Numbered from the stretch's first letter, positions 1 to 8,514 are shown. The stretch: 64,000 nucleotides of DNA from an uncultured Bacteroides sp. (GCF_905207245.1 NZ_CAJLKP010000007.1:1-64000); one strand, 5' to 3'. The notes: a model not told the origin generated them from the letters alone. Numbers and translations: made by a program.

Positions 1-396
1 GCCGTAGCGGGCGGTACGGGTGTCGAACAGGTAATAGTTGCAAAAACCTTCATAGTCGGAAACGGCGAGGAGGTCTTTGGGAAGAGCGATGGAGAATGCT
101 TTGATAATCCGGAAACCGTTGGAGTGGAGCGTACGGCAGTATTCGGGTGATTCGTCACCGTGCAACTGAATGTAGTCCAGCCCGAAGCGGTCGGCATACA
201 TATGGATGTTCTCTTTAGTCTCATTGACAAATACACCGACACGTTTGGCAAGGGTAGGCAGGTATCTGGGCATCTGGTACAGGTATCTGGGGGACTTGGG
301 GTAGAAAATGAAACCGATCATGTCTACACCTAATACATCTACATTGCGGATGTTATCAGCTTCGGTCATTCCGCATACCTTGATTATTGTATCCAT
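1..396 (-). CDS. trpF: Phosphoribosylanthranilate isomerase, C-terminal part cut by window edge
   Basis: Isomerises phosphoribosylanthranilate to CdRP, the tryptophan step between TrpD and TrpC. I translated 132 residues from the ATG at 394-396 to the window edge with no stop; the family is about 200-210 residues, so about the last third is outside. The N-terminal KVCGMT motif carries the catalytic-type cysteine (Cys8), and LFDTRT near residue 125 fits the general-acid aspartate. It follows trpC by 88 bp in the same direction. trpA probably lies beyond the edge (inference). Confidence 0.93.
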   Translation of the reverse strand, partial: MDTIIKVCGMTEADNIRNVDVLGVDMIGFIFYPKSPRYLYQMPRYLPTLAKRVGVFVNETKENIHMYADRFGLDYIQLHGDESPEYCRTLHSNGFRIIKAFSIALPKDLLAVSDYEGFCNYYLFDTRTARYG

Positions 397-484
397 ATTT
401 ACGATTAGACGATTTACAATTTGCACTTGAGAATACTTCGCTTAGAATTTACGAATATATGAATTTATGTGTAAGTTTCCAAAC

Positions 485-1327
485 TTATATTTCATGAATG
501 AGTTCTTTTAGGGTATTTCCGGGGTTTTCGGTACGCATAAATGCCTCTCCCATAAGGAAACCACGGAAACCGGCAGAACGCAATTGACGGATGGTTTCGG
601 GACTGGAGATACCACTTTCGGAGACGAGTAGAGGAGGAGTCTCGAACTCAATGCCGGTAACAGCTTGTTGCAGTTCTTCTGCAATGCGGAAGGAATTCTC
701 CACATCGGTGACGAAGCTGCCGAGGTGGCGGTTGTTGACGCCGACCATATCCGTCTCCTTATATATATAGGAGAGTTCGGACGAACTGTGCACTTCAAGC
801 AGGACTTCGAGCCCCAGTTCATGAGCCTGAAGGGTGAGCGTGTGGCATTCGTCGGGCGTGAGGCAGGCGGCAATGAGTAGGACGGCGTCGGCCCCCACGA
901 TGCGGGCTTGCAAAAGCTGGTACTCGTCGATAATGAAATCCTTGCGTAAGATAGGTATATTGACGAGTGGGCGCACGGTGCGGATGTCACGCAGGGTTCC
1001 GCCAAAGAATTTCTCGTCCGTGAGGATGGAGAGGACGGAGGCACCGGCGGCTTCATAAGCCGGAGGAATAAGTTCGGCCTGTGCAGTTTCCTTAATCCAG
1101 CCTTTGGAGGGTGAACGGCGTTTGAACTCGGCGATGATGCCGGAGGGAGAAGAAGCAAGAGACTGCTTCATGCTGCGGTGCCGGAGGGTACCGGCAGCCT
1201 GTGCGGTGGCGTCTTCATGAAGCATAGCGGCAGCTTGTTCCTGCAGTTGACTGAGGGAGACTGCTTGTTTCTGCTGTGCTATTTCAATTCGCTTGTGGGC
1301 GATGATTTCGGATAAAATATCTTTCAT
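485..1327 (-). CDS. trpC: Indole-3-glycerol phosphate synthase
   Basis: Cyclises and decarboxylates CdRP to indole-3-glycerol phosphate in the cytoplasm. The 280-residue protein is a single TIM barrel. Visible family motifs are AEFKRRSPSKG near residue 66 (catalytic lysines), ILRKDFIIDEYQ, VGADAVLLIAA, VGVNNR and LVSESGI (phosphate-binding end of the barrel). It is slightly longer than the usual 250-260 residues because of an N-terminal stretch near residues 28-55 that I do not recognise as a repeat. It stands alone rather than being fused to trpF, which follows as a separate gene. A 38-bp gap to trpD holds a small inverted repeat at 1345-1371. Confidence 0.95.
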   Translation of the reverse strand: MKDILSEIIAHKRIEIAQQKQAVSLSQLQEQAAAMLHEDATAQAAGTLRHRSMKQSLASSPSGIIAEFKRRSPSKGWIKETAQAELIPPAYEAAGASVLSILTDEKFFGGTLRDIRTVRPLVNIPILRKDFIIDEYQLLQARIVGADAVLLIAACLTPDECHTLTLQAHELGLEVLLEVHSSSELSYIYKETDMVGVNNRHLGSFVTDVENSFRIAEELQQAVTGIEFETPPLLVSESGISSPETIRQLRSAGFRGFLMGEAFMRTENPGNTLKELIHEI

Positions 1328-1344
1328 TGTTTATGGTTTTTGGG

Positions 1345-1371
1345 AGTTGACAACTAATTCCCTTGTCAACT
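1345..1371. repeat. Short palindromic element, TTGACAAGG family, at the trpD stop
   Basis: AGTTGACAA at 1345-1353 is followed after 9 bp by its exact inverse TTGTCAACT at 1363-1371. The right arm overlaps the end of trpD: read on the minus strand, AGT TGA of the unit is the last Ser codon and the stop codon of trpD. It is the smallest member of the family also found at 5753, 12771, 24435, 27731 and 38996. Confidence 0.8.
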
Positions 1372-2361
1372 ATTAATCATTATAAATTTCTTCAATGTTT
1401 CCAGTGCCCGTCCGCTTTCCAGCGATTCGCGGGCGATGGCGATACATTCTTCGATTTCCCTTTCAGGTTCCATCACCTGGATGGCAAAGGCGGCATTGAC
1501 GATGACGCATTGCGTTTGGGCAGGGGTGGCGCGATTGTGGAGGATATTGTCGAAGATGCGGGCGGCGTCTTCCTTGCAGGCTCCGCCGAAGAGCTCTTCG
1601 GGGCGGGCGGCGTGGAAACCGAGGGCTTGCGGACGGTAGATGCGTTCATAATTACGCGTCATAACCTTAAACTCGTCCGTAAGGGAGATTTCATCATAAC
1701 TGTCGAGGCTGTTGACTACGGCGAAATCAATGCCGAGCCTGTAAAAGACATTGGTGTAAAGACGCATCTGGGCAAGGTCGGCAACGCCAAGCAGTTGGTA
1801 GGCAGGCTTGCAGGGATTGACGAGCGGACCCAGCAGATTGAACAGGGTGCGCACTCCCAATGCCTTGCGCACAGGGCCGACGAACTTCATGGCAGGATTG
1901 AAAAGTTGGGCGTGCAGATAGGCGAGATTGCACTCGTCCATGCTACGTTTCAACTTGTCGGGGTCGTTGGTGAAACGGACGCCGTGCTGTTCGATGACAT
2001 TGCTGGCGCCGCTGACGGAAGTGGCACCATAATTGCCATGTTTAGCTACTTTATAACCGGCTCCGGCTACGACAAAACAGGCACAAGTAGAGATGTTGAA
2101 AGTGTTCTTTCCGTCACCTCCTGTGCCGACAATATCAATGGGGTGATAGGGCGCGAAGTCGATAGGGACACAAGTCTCCATAAGGGCTTCGCGAAAGCCG
2201 ATTAACTCTTCTACTGTGATGCTACGCATCTGGAAAACAGTTAGTAATGCGGAAATTTGAGCCTCGGGATACTTCTCCCGGGTGATATTAAGGAGGATTT
2301 GCTTGGTTTCCTCCGAAGTGAGCTCTTCGTGATTGAAGAGACGGGTTAATATATCTTTCAT
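1366..2361 (-). CDS. trpD: Anthranilate phosphoribosyltransferase
   Basis: Transfers phosphoribose from PRPP to anthranilate. The 331-residue length is normal for the stand-alone enzyme. It shows an N-terminal helical domain, then the PRPP loop DIVGTGGDGKNTFNIST and the glycine-rich stretch KHGNYGATSVSGASNV that together define the family. It is not fused to the TrpG amidotransferase domain, unlike in enteric bacteria. The last codons (Ser and TGA) are part of a TTGACAAGG-family repeat. It sits between trpG and trpC in the operon. Confidence 0.96.
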   Translation of the reverse strand: MKDILTRLFNHEELTSEETKQILLNITREKYPEAQISALLTVFQMRSITVEELIGFREALMETCVPIDFAPYHPIDIVGTGGDGKNTFNISTCACFVVAGAGYKVAKHGNYGATSVSGASNVIEQHGVRFTNDPDKLKRSMDECNLAYLHAQLFNPAMKFVGPVRKALGVRTLFNLLGPLVNPCKPAYQLLGVADLAQMRLYTNVFYRLGIDFAVVNSLDSYDEISLTDEFKVMTRNYERIYRPQALGFHAARPEELFGGACKEDAARIFDNILHNRATPAQTQCVIVNAAFAIQVMEPEREIEECIAIARESLESGRALETLKKFIMINS

Positions 2362-2412
2362 TTTTTAATTTACGAATTATGATTTGCGAATTATAATTGA
2401 AAAAAACTCAGC

Positions 2413-2540
2413 ATTTGAAATGCCTCACATCAACGCCTGAAATGCCACATGTCAACGATTGAAATGCCACATGTCAGAGGCTGTGAAGTGACGCATCGGG
2501 CTTAACGAAGTGTGGCATTTGCCTTACCGAAGTGCCTCAT
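2413..2540. repeat. Palindromic element, AATGCCACACTT family, at the trpG stop
   Basis: Three forward units (AAATGCCTCACATC, AAATGCCACATGTC, AAATGCCACATGTC) spaced about 22-23 bp apart are followed by inverted units (GAAGTGTGGCATTT, GAAGTGCCTCATT). The last inverted unit overlaps the 3' end of trpG and provides its final codons and stop (Asn-Glu-Ala-Leu-Arg-stop). Sister copies lie at 23289-23391 and 49931-50034. Confidence 0.85.
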
Positions 2541-3111
2541 TGAAAAGCCAGTTTTTCAGGATTGTTTTTCCGTCGGGCGTCAGCACCGATTCCGGGTGGA
2601 ATTGTATACCGTGAATGTCAAACGTCCGGTGTTTCAGCGCCATGATTTGACCTTCGGGACTGAGGGCGGTGATGGCAAGCTCTTCGGGGAAATTCTCGGT
2701 ATCCACTACCCAGGAATGGTAACGGCCGACAGGAATTTCAGCAGGCAGGCCGGAGAAGAGGGGGTCGGGAGTGATTAGTGGTGCGCTAATCACTATATTC
2801 GTTTGCACGCCGTGAAAGACTTCGCTCAGATTGGTAAGTTTGCCGCCGAAGACCTGACCGATGGCTTGCTCACCCAGGCAAACACCGAGTATAGGTTTGC
2901 GTCCGGCATAGGTGCGGATGACGTCGAGAAGCAATCCGGCTTCTTCGGGAATGCCCGGACCGGGGGACAGGATGATTTTGTCGTATGCTTCAAGTTCGTC
3001 GAGGGTGAAGCAATCGTTGCGCAGAACATCTACTTCTGCACCGAGTTCTTTCACCAAATGGGCAAGGTTGTAGGTGAAAGAGTCGTAGTTATCTATGATT
3101 ACTGTTTTCAT
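2524..3111 (-). CDS. trpG: Anthranilate synthase amidotransferase component
   Basis: Class I glutamine amidotransferase that hydrolyses glutamine and hands ammonia to TrpE. At 195 residues it is the normal stand-alone size. It has the oxyanion region LSPGPGIPEEAG, the nucleophile elbow GVCLGEQAIG with Cys78, and the HGIQFHPES segment with catalytic His and Glu. It starts 15 bp after the trpE stop, consistent with co-translation of the two subunits. The last five codons and stop are made from a downstream repeat element, so the true ancestral C-terminus may have been different. Confidence 0.95.
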   Translation of the reverse strand: MKTVIIDNYDSFTYNLAHLVKELGAEVDVLRNDCFTLDELEAYDKIILSPGPGIPEEAGLLLDVIRTYAGRKPILGVCLGEQAIGQVFGGKLTNLSEVFHGVQTNIVISAPLITPDPLFSGLPAEIPVGRYHSWVVDTENFPEELAITALSPEGQIMALKHRTFDIHGIQFHPESVLTPDGKTILKNWLFNEALR

Positions 3112-3126
3112 TGCTATTTTTGATTT

Positions 3127-4527
3127 CTACATTTTTTCTGCCATAATGATGGCCTTTTTCAGCGCTCCCAGTTTATTGTTGACTTCCTGCAACTCGTATT
3201 CTTCGTTGCTTTTGGCTACGATGCCACCACCTGCTTGGAACCAAAGAACTCCGTTACGGCTGACAAAGGTGCGGATGGTGATGGCTTGGTTCAGCGAGCC
3301 GTTTAGTCCGATAAAACCGATGCACCCTCCGTAGGCACCACGGTTGTGCGGTTCCAGTTCGCTGATGAGCTGCATGGCACGCACTTTCGGCGCGCCGCTC
3401 AGAGTGCCGGCGGGGAAGGTGTCGATGAAGGCTTTGATGGGTTTGGCATCCTCATTCAACGTGCCGCTGACACGGCTGACGAGGTGGATGACGTGGCTGT
3501 AATACTGCATCTCCTTGTAGAAATCCACTTTTACATCATGGCAGTTGCGCGAAAGGTCGTTGCGGGCAAGGTCGACAAGCATGACGTGTTCAGCATTTTC
3601 TTTGGGGTCATCGTGCAGGTATTGGGCATTCTTGGCATCCTGTTCAGGGTCTCCGGTGCGCTTAGTGGTGCCGGCAATGGGGTCGATGTAGGCATGGCGG
3701 CCTTCGATGCGACAGTGGGTTTCGGGGGACGAACCGAAGATACGGAAACCGCCGAAGTCGAAATAGAACAGATAAGGAGAGGGATTGATGCTGCGCAGGG
3801 CACGGTAGAGCTTGAAGTCGTCGCCTACGAAGCGTTGTTCGAAGCGGCGGGAGAGAACGATTTGGAAAACGTCTCCACGCAGACAATGGGCAATGCCTTG
3901 GCGGATATTTGCCTTGTGCTGTTCGTCGGTCAGCGAAGAAGTGGTTTCGCCGACGGCACGGAAGTCGTAGGCGGTGTAGTTGCGGTTGTGGATGGCCTTT
4001 TGCACGGTGTCCAGCTCACTTTTTTCACCGGGGGCGAGCATTTCGAGAAGCACCATTTCATTCTTGAAGTCATTGAAGACAATGAGATATTGATAGAGGA
4101 TATAGAGCATATCCGGTGCGTCGTTGGTGGTTTCGCGGCTGTCCTTGACGGGGATGTCTTCGAAATAGCGCACGGCGTTGAAAGAGGTGTAGCCATAGAG
4201 GCCGCAGTAGCTGGCGTATTCACCTTCGACGTGGAAGCGGCTGAGGAAATCTTCCAAAGCATCCTCTACACGGTATTCTTGTGTGACGGGATGTTCTTCG
4301 CGGGTGCCGTCGGGCAGGCGGAAAATGGCCGTCCCGTGGTCGATGCTGACGCTTGCCAACGGGCAAAGGCCGATGAAGGAACGGTTGTTTTCGCTGCCGT
4401 GATAGTCCGAGCTCTCCATGAGGGCACTTTGAGGGAATACGTCACGGACCTTAAGATAGGTACTTACGGGAGTATGCAGGTCCCCGAGAATCGTACGACT
4501 ATGCGTTTGGTAGTTGTATATATTCAT
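3127..4527 (-). CDS. trpE: Anthranilate synthase component I
   Basis: Makes anthranilate from chorismate with ammonia supplied by TrpG. The 466-residue protein carries the LMESSD segment at residues 36-41, which corresponds to the tryptophan feedback-binding LLES motif, so allosteric inhibition by Trp is likely. The C-terminal chorismate-binding domain shows DLARNDLSRN, FPAGTLSGAPKVRAM and GAYGGCIGF, all typical of TrpE. It lies between trpB and trpG. The similar PabB and MenF proteins are excluded mainly by the operon context and the feedback motif. Confidence 0.95.
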   Translation of the reverse strand: MNIYNYQTHSRTILGDLHTPVSTYLKVRDVFPQSALMESSDYHGSENNRSFIGLCPLASVSIDHGTAIFRLPDGTREEHPVTQEYRVEDALEDFLSRFHVEGEYASYCGLYGYTSFNAVRYFEDIPVKDSRETTNDAPDMLYILYQYLIVFNDFKNEMVLLEMLAPGEKSELDTVQKAIHNRNYTAYDFRAVGETTSSLTDEQHKANIRQGIAHCLRGDVFQIVLSRRFEQRFVGDDFKLYRALRSINPSPYLFYFDFGGFRIFGSSPETHCRIEGRHAYIDPIAGTTKRTGDPEQDAKNAQYLHDDPKENAEHVMLVDLARNDLSRNCHDVKVDFYKEMQYYSHVIHLVSRVSGTLNEDAKPIKAFIDTFPAGTLSGAPKVRAMQLISELEPHNRGAYGGCIGFIGLNGSLNQAITIRTFVSRNGVLWFQAGGGIVAKSNEEYELQEVNNKLGALKKAIIMAEKM

Positions 4528-4533
4528 AACCCT

Positions 4534-4561
4534 TTAATTTTTAATTTTCAATTTTTAATTA
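4534..4561. repeat. Half element, AAAATTGAAAATT family, at the trpB stop
   Basis: On the minus strand this AT-rich stretch reads as tandem words AATTGAAAATT and AAAAATT directly on the trpB stop codon; AAT TGA of the unit is the last Asn codon and stop of trpB. Only one arm is present. A full copy with both arms lies between gltB and gltD at 26648-26782. Confidence 0.6.
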
Positions 4562-5729
4562 ATTCAAGGTATGTCTCTATATCCTTGTCTCCACGTCCGG
4601 AAACGGTCAGGACAACCACATCTTCGGGCTTGAAAGTCAGTTTTTCGAGGGCACCGAGGGCATGGGCGCTTTCCAGGGCGGGGATGATGCCTTCCAGTTT
4701 CGTCAGTTCGTAGGCGGCACGGATGGCTTCGTCGTCATTTACGGCGAGGACGATGGCACGTTTTTGTGCAGCAAGGTTGGCATGTATGGGACCGATGCCC
4801 GGGTAGTCCAGTCCGGCGGAGATGGAATAAGGCTCTTCAATCTGTCCGTCTTCGTTCTGGATGACGTAGGTGCGGGCACCGTGGATGATACCCATTTTGC
4901 CGAGGGCGATGGTGGCGGCAGTCATTCCGGTATCTACTCCTTTTCCTCCGGCTTCGGCAAGGACGATTTGAACGCGTGTGTCGTCGATGTAGTGGTAAAT
5001 GGTTCCGGCAGCGTTGCTTCCGCCACCTACACAGGCGATAAGGTAGTCGGGGCAGTCGCGGCCTTCTTTTTCCATAAGTTGCTTTTTGATTTCCTCGCTG
5101 ATGACGGATTGCAGGCGGGCTACCATATCAGGATAAGGGTGCGGACCGACTGTGGAGCCTATAATGTAGTAAGTATCAGCAGGATGACAGCACCAGTCGC
5201 GGATGGCTTCGTTCGTGGCATCTTTCAGGGTCATGTTGCCGGAAGTGACGGGGATGACAGTTGCACCGAGCATCTTCATCTTTTCTACGTTGATGTGCTG
5301 GCGTTCTACGTCCGTCTTGCCCATGTAGACGATGCATTCCATATTCATCAGGGCGCAGACGGTAGCAGCGGCTACACCATGTTGCCCGGCGCCGGTTTCG
5401 GCGATGATACGGCGTTTGCCCATGCGGCGCGCCAGGAGGATTTGCCCGATGGTGTTGTTGATTTTGTGGGCGCCTGTGTGGTTCAGGTCTTCGCGTTTGA
5501 GGTAGAGTTTGCAGCCATACTTTTCGGAAAGGCGGTGGGCGTAATAGAGTGGGGAGGGACGACCTACGTAGTCACGCAGCAATCGGTCGAACTCTTGCTT
5601 AAAGTCTTCACTTTGCAGCACTTTGAGATAGGTGTTCTGCAATTCTTCTACACACTTGTGGAGTATTTCGGGAACATATGCTCCACCGAACTCTCCGTAA
5701 TAGCCATCTTGATTTACTAAAAAACTCAT
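4548..5729 (-). CDS. trpB: Tryptophan synthase beta chain
   Basis: PLP enzyme that condenses indole with serine to tryptophan. The 393-residue length is standard. The PLP lysine is Lys89 in HTGAHKINN, and the phosphate-binding GGGSNAAG loop is present, as are the TrpB1-type blocks ETGAGQHGVA and HPYPDMVARLQ. It is the first structural gene of this trp operon, as is usual in Bacteroides, directly behind the attenuator. Its stop codon is part of an AT-rich repeat arm. Confidence 0.97.
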   Translation of the reverse strand: MSFLVNQDGYYGEFGGAYVPEILHKCVEELQNTYLKVLQSEDFKQEFDRLLRDYVGRPSPLYYAHRLSEKYGCKLYLKREDLNHTGAHKINNTIGQILLARRMGKRRIIAETGAGQHGVAAATVCALMNMECIVYMGKTDVERQHINVEKMKMLGATVIPVTSGNMTLKDATNEAIRDWCCHPADTYYIIGSTVGPHPYPDMVARLQSVISEEIKKQLMEKEGRDCPDYLIACVGGGSNAAGTIYHYIDDTRVQIVLAEAGGKGVDTGMTAATIALGKMGIIHGARTYVIQNEDGQIEEPYSISAGLDYPGIGPIHANLAAQKRAIVLAVNDDEAIRAAYELTKLEGIIPALESAHALGALEKLTFKPEDVVVLTVSGRGDKDIETYLELIKN

Positions 5730-5752
5730 AATCTTATATTTTTAATTTATTT

Positions 5753-5838
5753 CAGTTGACAAGGTTTTTAGTTGACAAGGGGACAAGGGGGAAGAGAAAA
5801 CCGGTGAACTTGTATCTTGCTTCCTTGGCAACTAAAAA
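5753..5838. repeat. Palindromic element, TTGACAAGG family, in the trp leader
   Basis: Tandem AGTTGACAAGG words at 5753-5788 face an inverted CCTTGGCAACTAAAAA at 5823-5838. The centre contains CTTGTATCTTG, which also occurs in the carA-carB element at 38996 in the opposite orientation. It lies between the attenuator terminator and trpB, and its outer arm runs into the terminator U-tract, so it may influence read-through or mRNA stability (inference). Confidence 0.7.
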
Positions 5839-5880
5839 GAAAGAGCCCTGTCGCAGGTTGCGACAGGGCTCTTTCTTTTT
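5834..5880 (-). terminator. trp attenuator terminator hairpin
   Basis: A perfect 22-bp inverted repeat (5834-5855 with 5859-5880) encloses a 3-nt loop. On the minus strand the stem ends in CTTTTT, so it is an intrinsic terminator for transcripts entering trpB. Its 5' arm contains CUGUCG, which can pair with CGACAG in the leader (5927-5932, next to the leader peptide stop), giving a plausible antiterminator when the ribosome stalls on the upstream Trp codons. Confidence 0.92.
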
Positions 5881-5920
5881 CTATATAATGTTCACATATA
5901 TACATACGAGCGCTGCTCCC

Positions 5921-5983
5921 TTACGACTGTCGGAGTTGTAACGGGCGCCACCACCAATATGTATTTACGAGCATTGTTTTCAT
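5921..5983 (-). CDS. trpL: trp operon leader peptide
   Basis: A 20-residue reading frame from ATG at 5981-5983 to TAA at 5921-5923 contains three consecutive Trp codons (5948-5956, residues 10-12, in the context NTYWWWRPL). It lies about 40 nt before a strong terminator stem and downstream of a good promoter. A ribosome stalled on the Trp codons would leave the CGACAG segment (5927-5932) free to disrupt the terminator; a ribosome reaching the stop would cover it. This is transcription attenuation by tryptophanyl-tRNA level. The sequence features are seen directly; the mechanism is inferred from the enteric paradigm. Confidence 0.93.
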   Translation of the reverse strand: MKTMLVNTYWWWRPLQLRQS

Positions 5984-6006
5984 TGTCTTTTTGTTTTAGC
6001 TGGGGG

Positions 6007-6037
6007 CAAATGTAATCACTTTGTTTTAAATACCAAA
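6007..6037 (-). promoter_or_regulatory. Promoter of the trp operon
   Basis: On the minus strand TTTG (6034-6037) is followed after 19 bp by TACATTTG (6007-6014). This fits the Bacteroides consensus TTTG-N19-21-TAnnTTTG for the primary sigma factor. It is about 24 bp upstream of the leader peptide start. Confidence 0.8.
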
Positions 6038-6142
6038 GAATTTCTTGCTTTTTTTCTTTCTAAGAACAATTTTCTTAAAAACTTGTTTTATAATGGTATA
6101 AAAAAAACAACCATTACTCATATAAAAAAGAAAGGATGAACT

Positions 6143-6250
6143 ATGAAACGGAAACATTTAGTCGCCATTGGCGTATCGATTGCTATTCTCTTGTTACTTT
6201 ACTGGTTATTGGTGGCCGAAGATATGAACGCTTGGCTGAACGTTAATTGA
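6143..6250 (+). CDS. Small membrane protein, 35 residues, unknown
   Basis: An ATG at 6143 opens a 35-codon frame ending in TGA at 6248-6250. It has a basic N-terminus (MKRKH), one hydrophobic segment of about 18 residues (roughly residues 7-25) and a short acidic/polar tail, the pattern of a single-pass small protein. AAAGGA lies about 7 bp before the ATG. I do not recognise a family. It is upstream of and in the same direction as the DUF308-type gene but separated from it by 65 bp. Confidence 0.5.
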   Translation: MKRKHLVAIGVSIAILLLLYWLLVAEDMNAWLNVN

Positions 6251-6315
6251 TTTTTTGTGACTTTCTTGTGGAGTTATGCGGATAAAAATGTATCTTCGCA
6301 AAAAATCATAAGCTC

Positions 6316-6885
6316 ATGAAAGGAATAAGTAACTCATTTTTGCGCACGATATGTGCGCTGGTAATAGGTCTGATATTGGTGATGTTTCCCAATGAGGCGG
6401 GCGATTACCTGGTTATAACGATTGGTGTCGTGTTCCTGATACCGTCGCTCTTAAGTATTATCGGGTATTTTGCAATGAATGCGGAGGAAAGGCACCGTCT
6501 TCCTATTGAGGGAATTGGTAGCTTGTTGTTCGGCCTTTGGTTAGTGATTATGCCCGGTTTCTTTGCTGATTTACTGACGTTTGTATTGGGATTTATCTTG
6601 GTGCTGGGAGGTATACAACAGATTGCGTCATTGTCGGCGGCCCGCCGTTGGATGCCGGTTCGTGCAGGATTTTATATCATTCCGGTACTTATTCTGATTG
6701 CAGGTCTGATTGCTTTGTTCAATCCGACAGGAGTACGTTCAACAGCGTTTATTATTATCGGCGTCACCAGTATAATTTATGCGGTTTCGGAGTTGCTGAA
6801 CTGGTTCACGTTTACGCGTAAACGGCCGAAGATGCCGGTTGCACCGAAGGATAGGGATATTGAGGATGCGGAAATCATAATTTAG
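6316..6885 (+). CDS. DUF308/HdeD-like integral membrane protein
   Basis: A 189-residue protein with about six hydrophobic helices arranged as repeated pairs (for example LVIGLILVMFPNEAGDY and GLWLVIMPGFFADLL, each helix followed by a Pro-containing turn). This repeat pattern is that of the DUF308 family, which includes the acid-resistance protein HdeD; the molecular role is unknown. The C-terminus is a short charged cytoplasmic tail. It is monocistronic here and convergent with the peptidase gene downstream. Confidence 0.75.
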   Translation: MKGISNSFLRTICALVIGLILVMFPNEAGDYLVITIGVVFLIPSLLSIIGYFAMNAEERHRLPIEGIGSLLFGLWLVIMPGFFADLLTFVLGFILVLGGIQQIASLSAARRWMPVRAGFYIIPVLILIAGLIALFNPTGVRSTAFIIIGVTSIIYAVSELLNWFTFTRKRPKMPVAPKDRDIEDAEIII

Positions 6886-6895
6886 CGCAAAGTGC

Positions 6896-7017
6896 TAAAT
6901 TGAGTTACGAGCTACCAGTTACGAGTTGCTGCGCTGTGTTGGTGTGCGAAAGTTTTTTTGCCTGGCTATTACACTGAAACTTACTCGTAACGGGTAGCTC
7001 GTAGCTTGTAACTTAAT
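6896..7017. repeat. Palindromic element, GTTACGAGCTAC family, between convergent genes
   Basis: Words GTTACGAGCTACCA and GTTACGAGTT at 6904-6927 are answered by inverted words ACTCGTAACGGGTAGCTCG and GTAGCTTGTAACTT at 6983-7015. The centre on the minus strand contains ACACAGCGCAGC, shared with elements that have other arm families. It fills the gap between the DUF308 stop and the peptidase stop (7018-7020), so it may end transcription from both sides. Sister copy at 37744-37834. Confidence 0.85.
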
Positions 7018-8313
7018 TTATTTCAGCCATTCATTTATCAGCTCCATCACCTCTTTCTTTTCTTTTTCGGGCAACGTACTGATGCGTGCCAGATGGCTTC
7101 CATTCGGCTGGATAAATATGTGAATATTCTTCTTATTTTTCAGCCAGGTGACGCCTGCTGCTGTCCACGGGTCGTTCTGACCATAGATGAAAATCATTTT
7201 CGGATCGTTCTTCTTTAGGAACTTTGTTATTTTCTTGCTAAGGGTTTTGTCGAAAGCCATATCTTTCAGTTCTTCGGGGAGCATCAGACGGTGCAGATAA
7301 CCCTTGCTTGACTTGATGGAGAGGTATTCCTTGAAAGGCTCGATGTCATAACCATAGTAACCCAGTTCGCGGGCTGCCTGCACGAAGAAAGAAGCATTCG
7401 GGCTGTTGGGAGTGAAGTAGCCGGGTTCGCTGATGGCAAGCAGGTGCTTGAAAATGTCATCATCCGAAGCGGTGGTGGCGGGAATGGAACTGATGGGAGT
7501 ACCCCATTGCCACAAGGCGAAGGAATATTCCAATACCGAGTAATCGTAAATTTCTTCGATAGGAACATTGAAGGAATATTTCTTTTCAGCACAATATTTC
7601 TCGAAACGGGGGAGCAGGGTTGCTTTCCGTTTCAATACTTCCAGTTGGAAATCTTCAATTTTCTTGCGGTTTTCGGCTGTGGATACATGGTGGAGGAAGG
7701 GTTCATGGCGACCGTCTTCTACTCCATAGCAAAGCGGGGCTACGTAGGGGACGGAAATATCTACATCGTCCGGATAGAAGGTGCGGTAGAGGAGGGTGGT
7801 TTGTCCGCCCTTACTGATACCTGTGGCAATCCATTTGCCCGGATAGATGTTCTTGAATGCGGTAGTGACGGCGTGCAAGTCGTCTGCGGAATTCTCGGCT
7901 GTGAGGTATTGCCAGTCCTTGGGTTCGGGAGTGGATTCCAGGAAATAACGGTATTCCACGAATATCATGTTGGCATTGAGAAGCTTTGAAAGTTCTTCGC
8001 GATATTTGGGGCGGAGGGCATAGGCGGCACCATAACCTTCGGTGACGATAACTGTGGGACGGTCGAAACCGACATGGGAAACGATGACGCGCTGGTGGAA
8101 ACTGCCTTTTTCCGGATGGCGGTGATCCAACGGCTGAGTAAAATAGGTGACGTACTTCTCTGTGAATTCGGAGGTTTCCAACGGACGGACTTCCTTGATG
8201 GCGGAAATCTTACTTAATTTTTGTTTCAGAGCAGTTTGTGCGGATAAGGATGCCGGAACTGCCAGCAACACAAAGAGTAAAAAGGTCGCGTAGCGAATGT
8301 GTATGTTATTCAT
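7018..8313 (-). CDS. Secreted S37-family (PS-10 type) peptidase
   Basis: A 431-residue alpha/beta-hydrolase-type protein with a signal peptide (hydrophobic residues 9-24, likely cut after SAQ at 26). The nucleophile elbow GISKGGQT gives Ser167; GQNDPWTAAG and PNGSHLARI near the C-terminus carry candidate Asp and His of the triad. The order of motifs fits the S37 family of secreted tripeptidyl-aminopeptidase-like serine peptidases. It probably trims peptides in the periplasm or outside the cell. It is monocistronic and convergent with the upstream-strand DUF308 gene. Confidence 0.8.
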   Translation of the reverse strand: MNNIHIRYATFLLFVLLAVPASLSAQTALKQKLSKISAIKEVRPLETSEFTEKYVTYFTQPLDHRHPEKGSFHQRVIVSHVGFDRPTVIVTEGYGAAYALRPKYREELSKLLNANMIFVEYRYFLESTPEPKDWQYLTAENSADDLHAVTTAFKNIYPGKWIATGISKGGQTTLLYRTFYPDDVDISVPYVAPLCYGVEDGRHEPFLHHVSTAENRKKIEDFQLEVLKRKATLLPRFEKYCAEKKYSFNVPIEEIYDYSVLEYSFALWQWGTPISSIPATTASDDDIFKHLLAISEPGYFTPNSPNASFFVQAARELGYYGYDIEPFKEYLSIKSSKGYLHRLMLPEELKDMAFDKTLSKKITKFLKKNDPKMIFIYGQNDPWTAAGVTWLKNKKNIHIFIQPNGSHLARISTLPEKEKKEVMELINEWLK

Positions 8314-8514
8314 TATAATAGGATTTTAAATTCGGGGTAAAGATACTACATTTTCTGAATATTAGGAAGATGTACTTTTCTTTTGCCTTGATACTTTTTC
8401 TTTCGGGCAAACGAAAGAAAAAGTATAATCAACAGATTAAAAAAAGAGAGAGAACTGCCTCGCGGCACCTCTCCCCCTGCAAACTTAAAACAACCAACAA
8501 AAGAAATTTATTAA

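Noticed and set aside
3346..4713. 455-codon frame opposite trpE
   Set aside because: It is antisense to a well-supported trpE and shows no family motif; long antisense frames are common in this codon usage.
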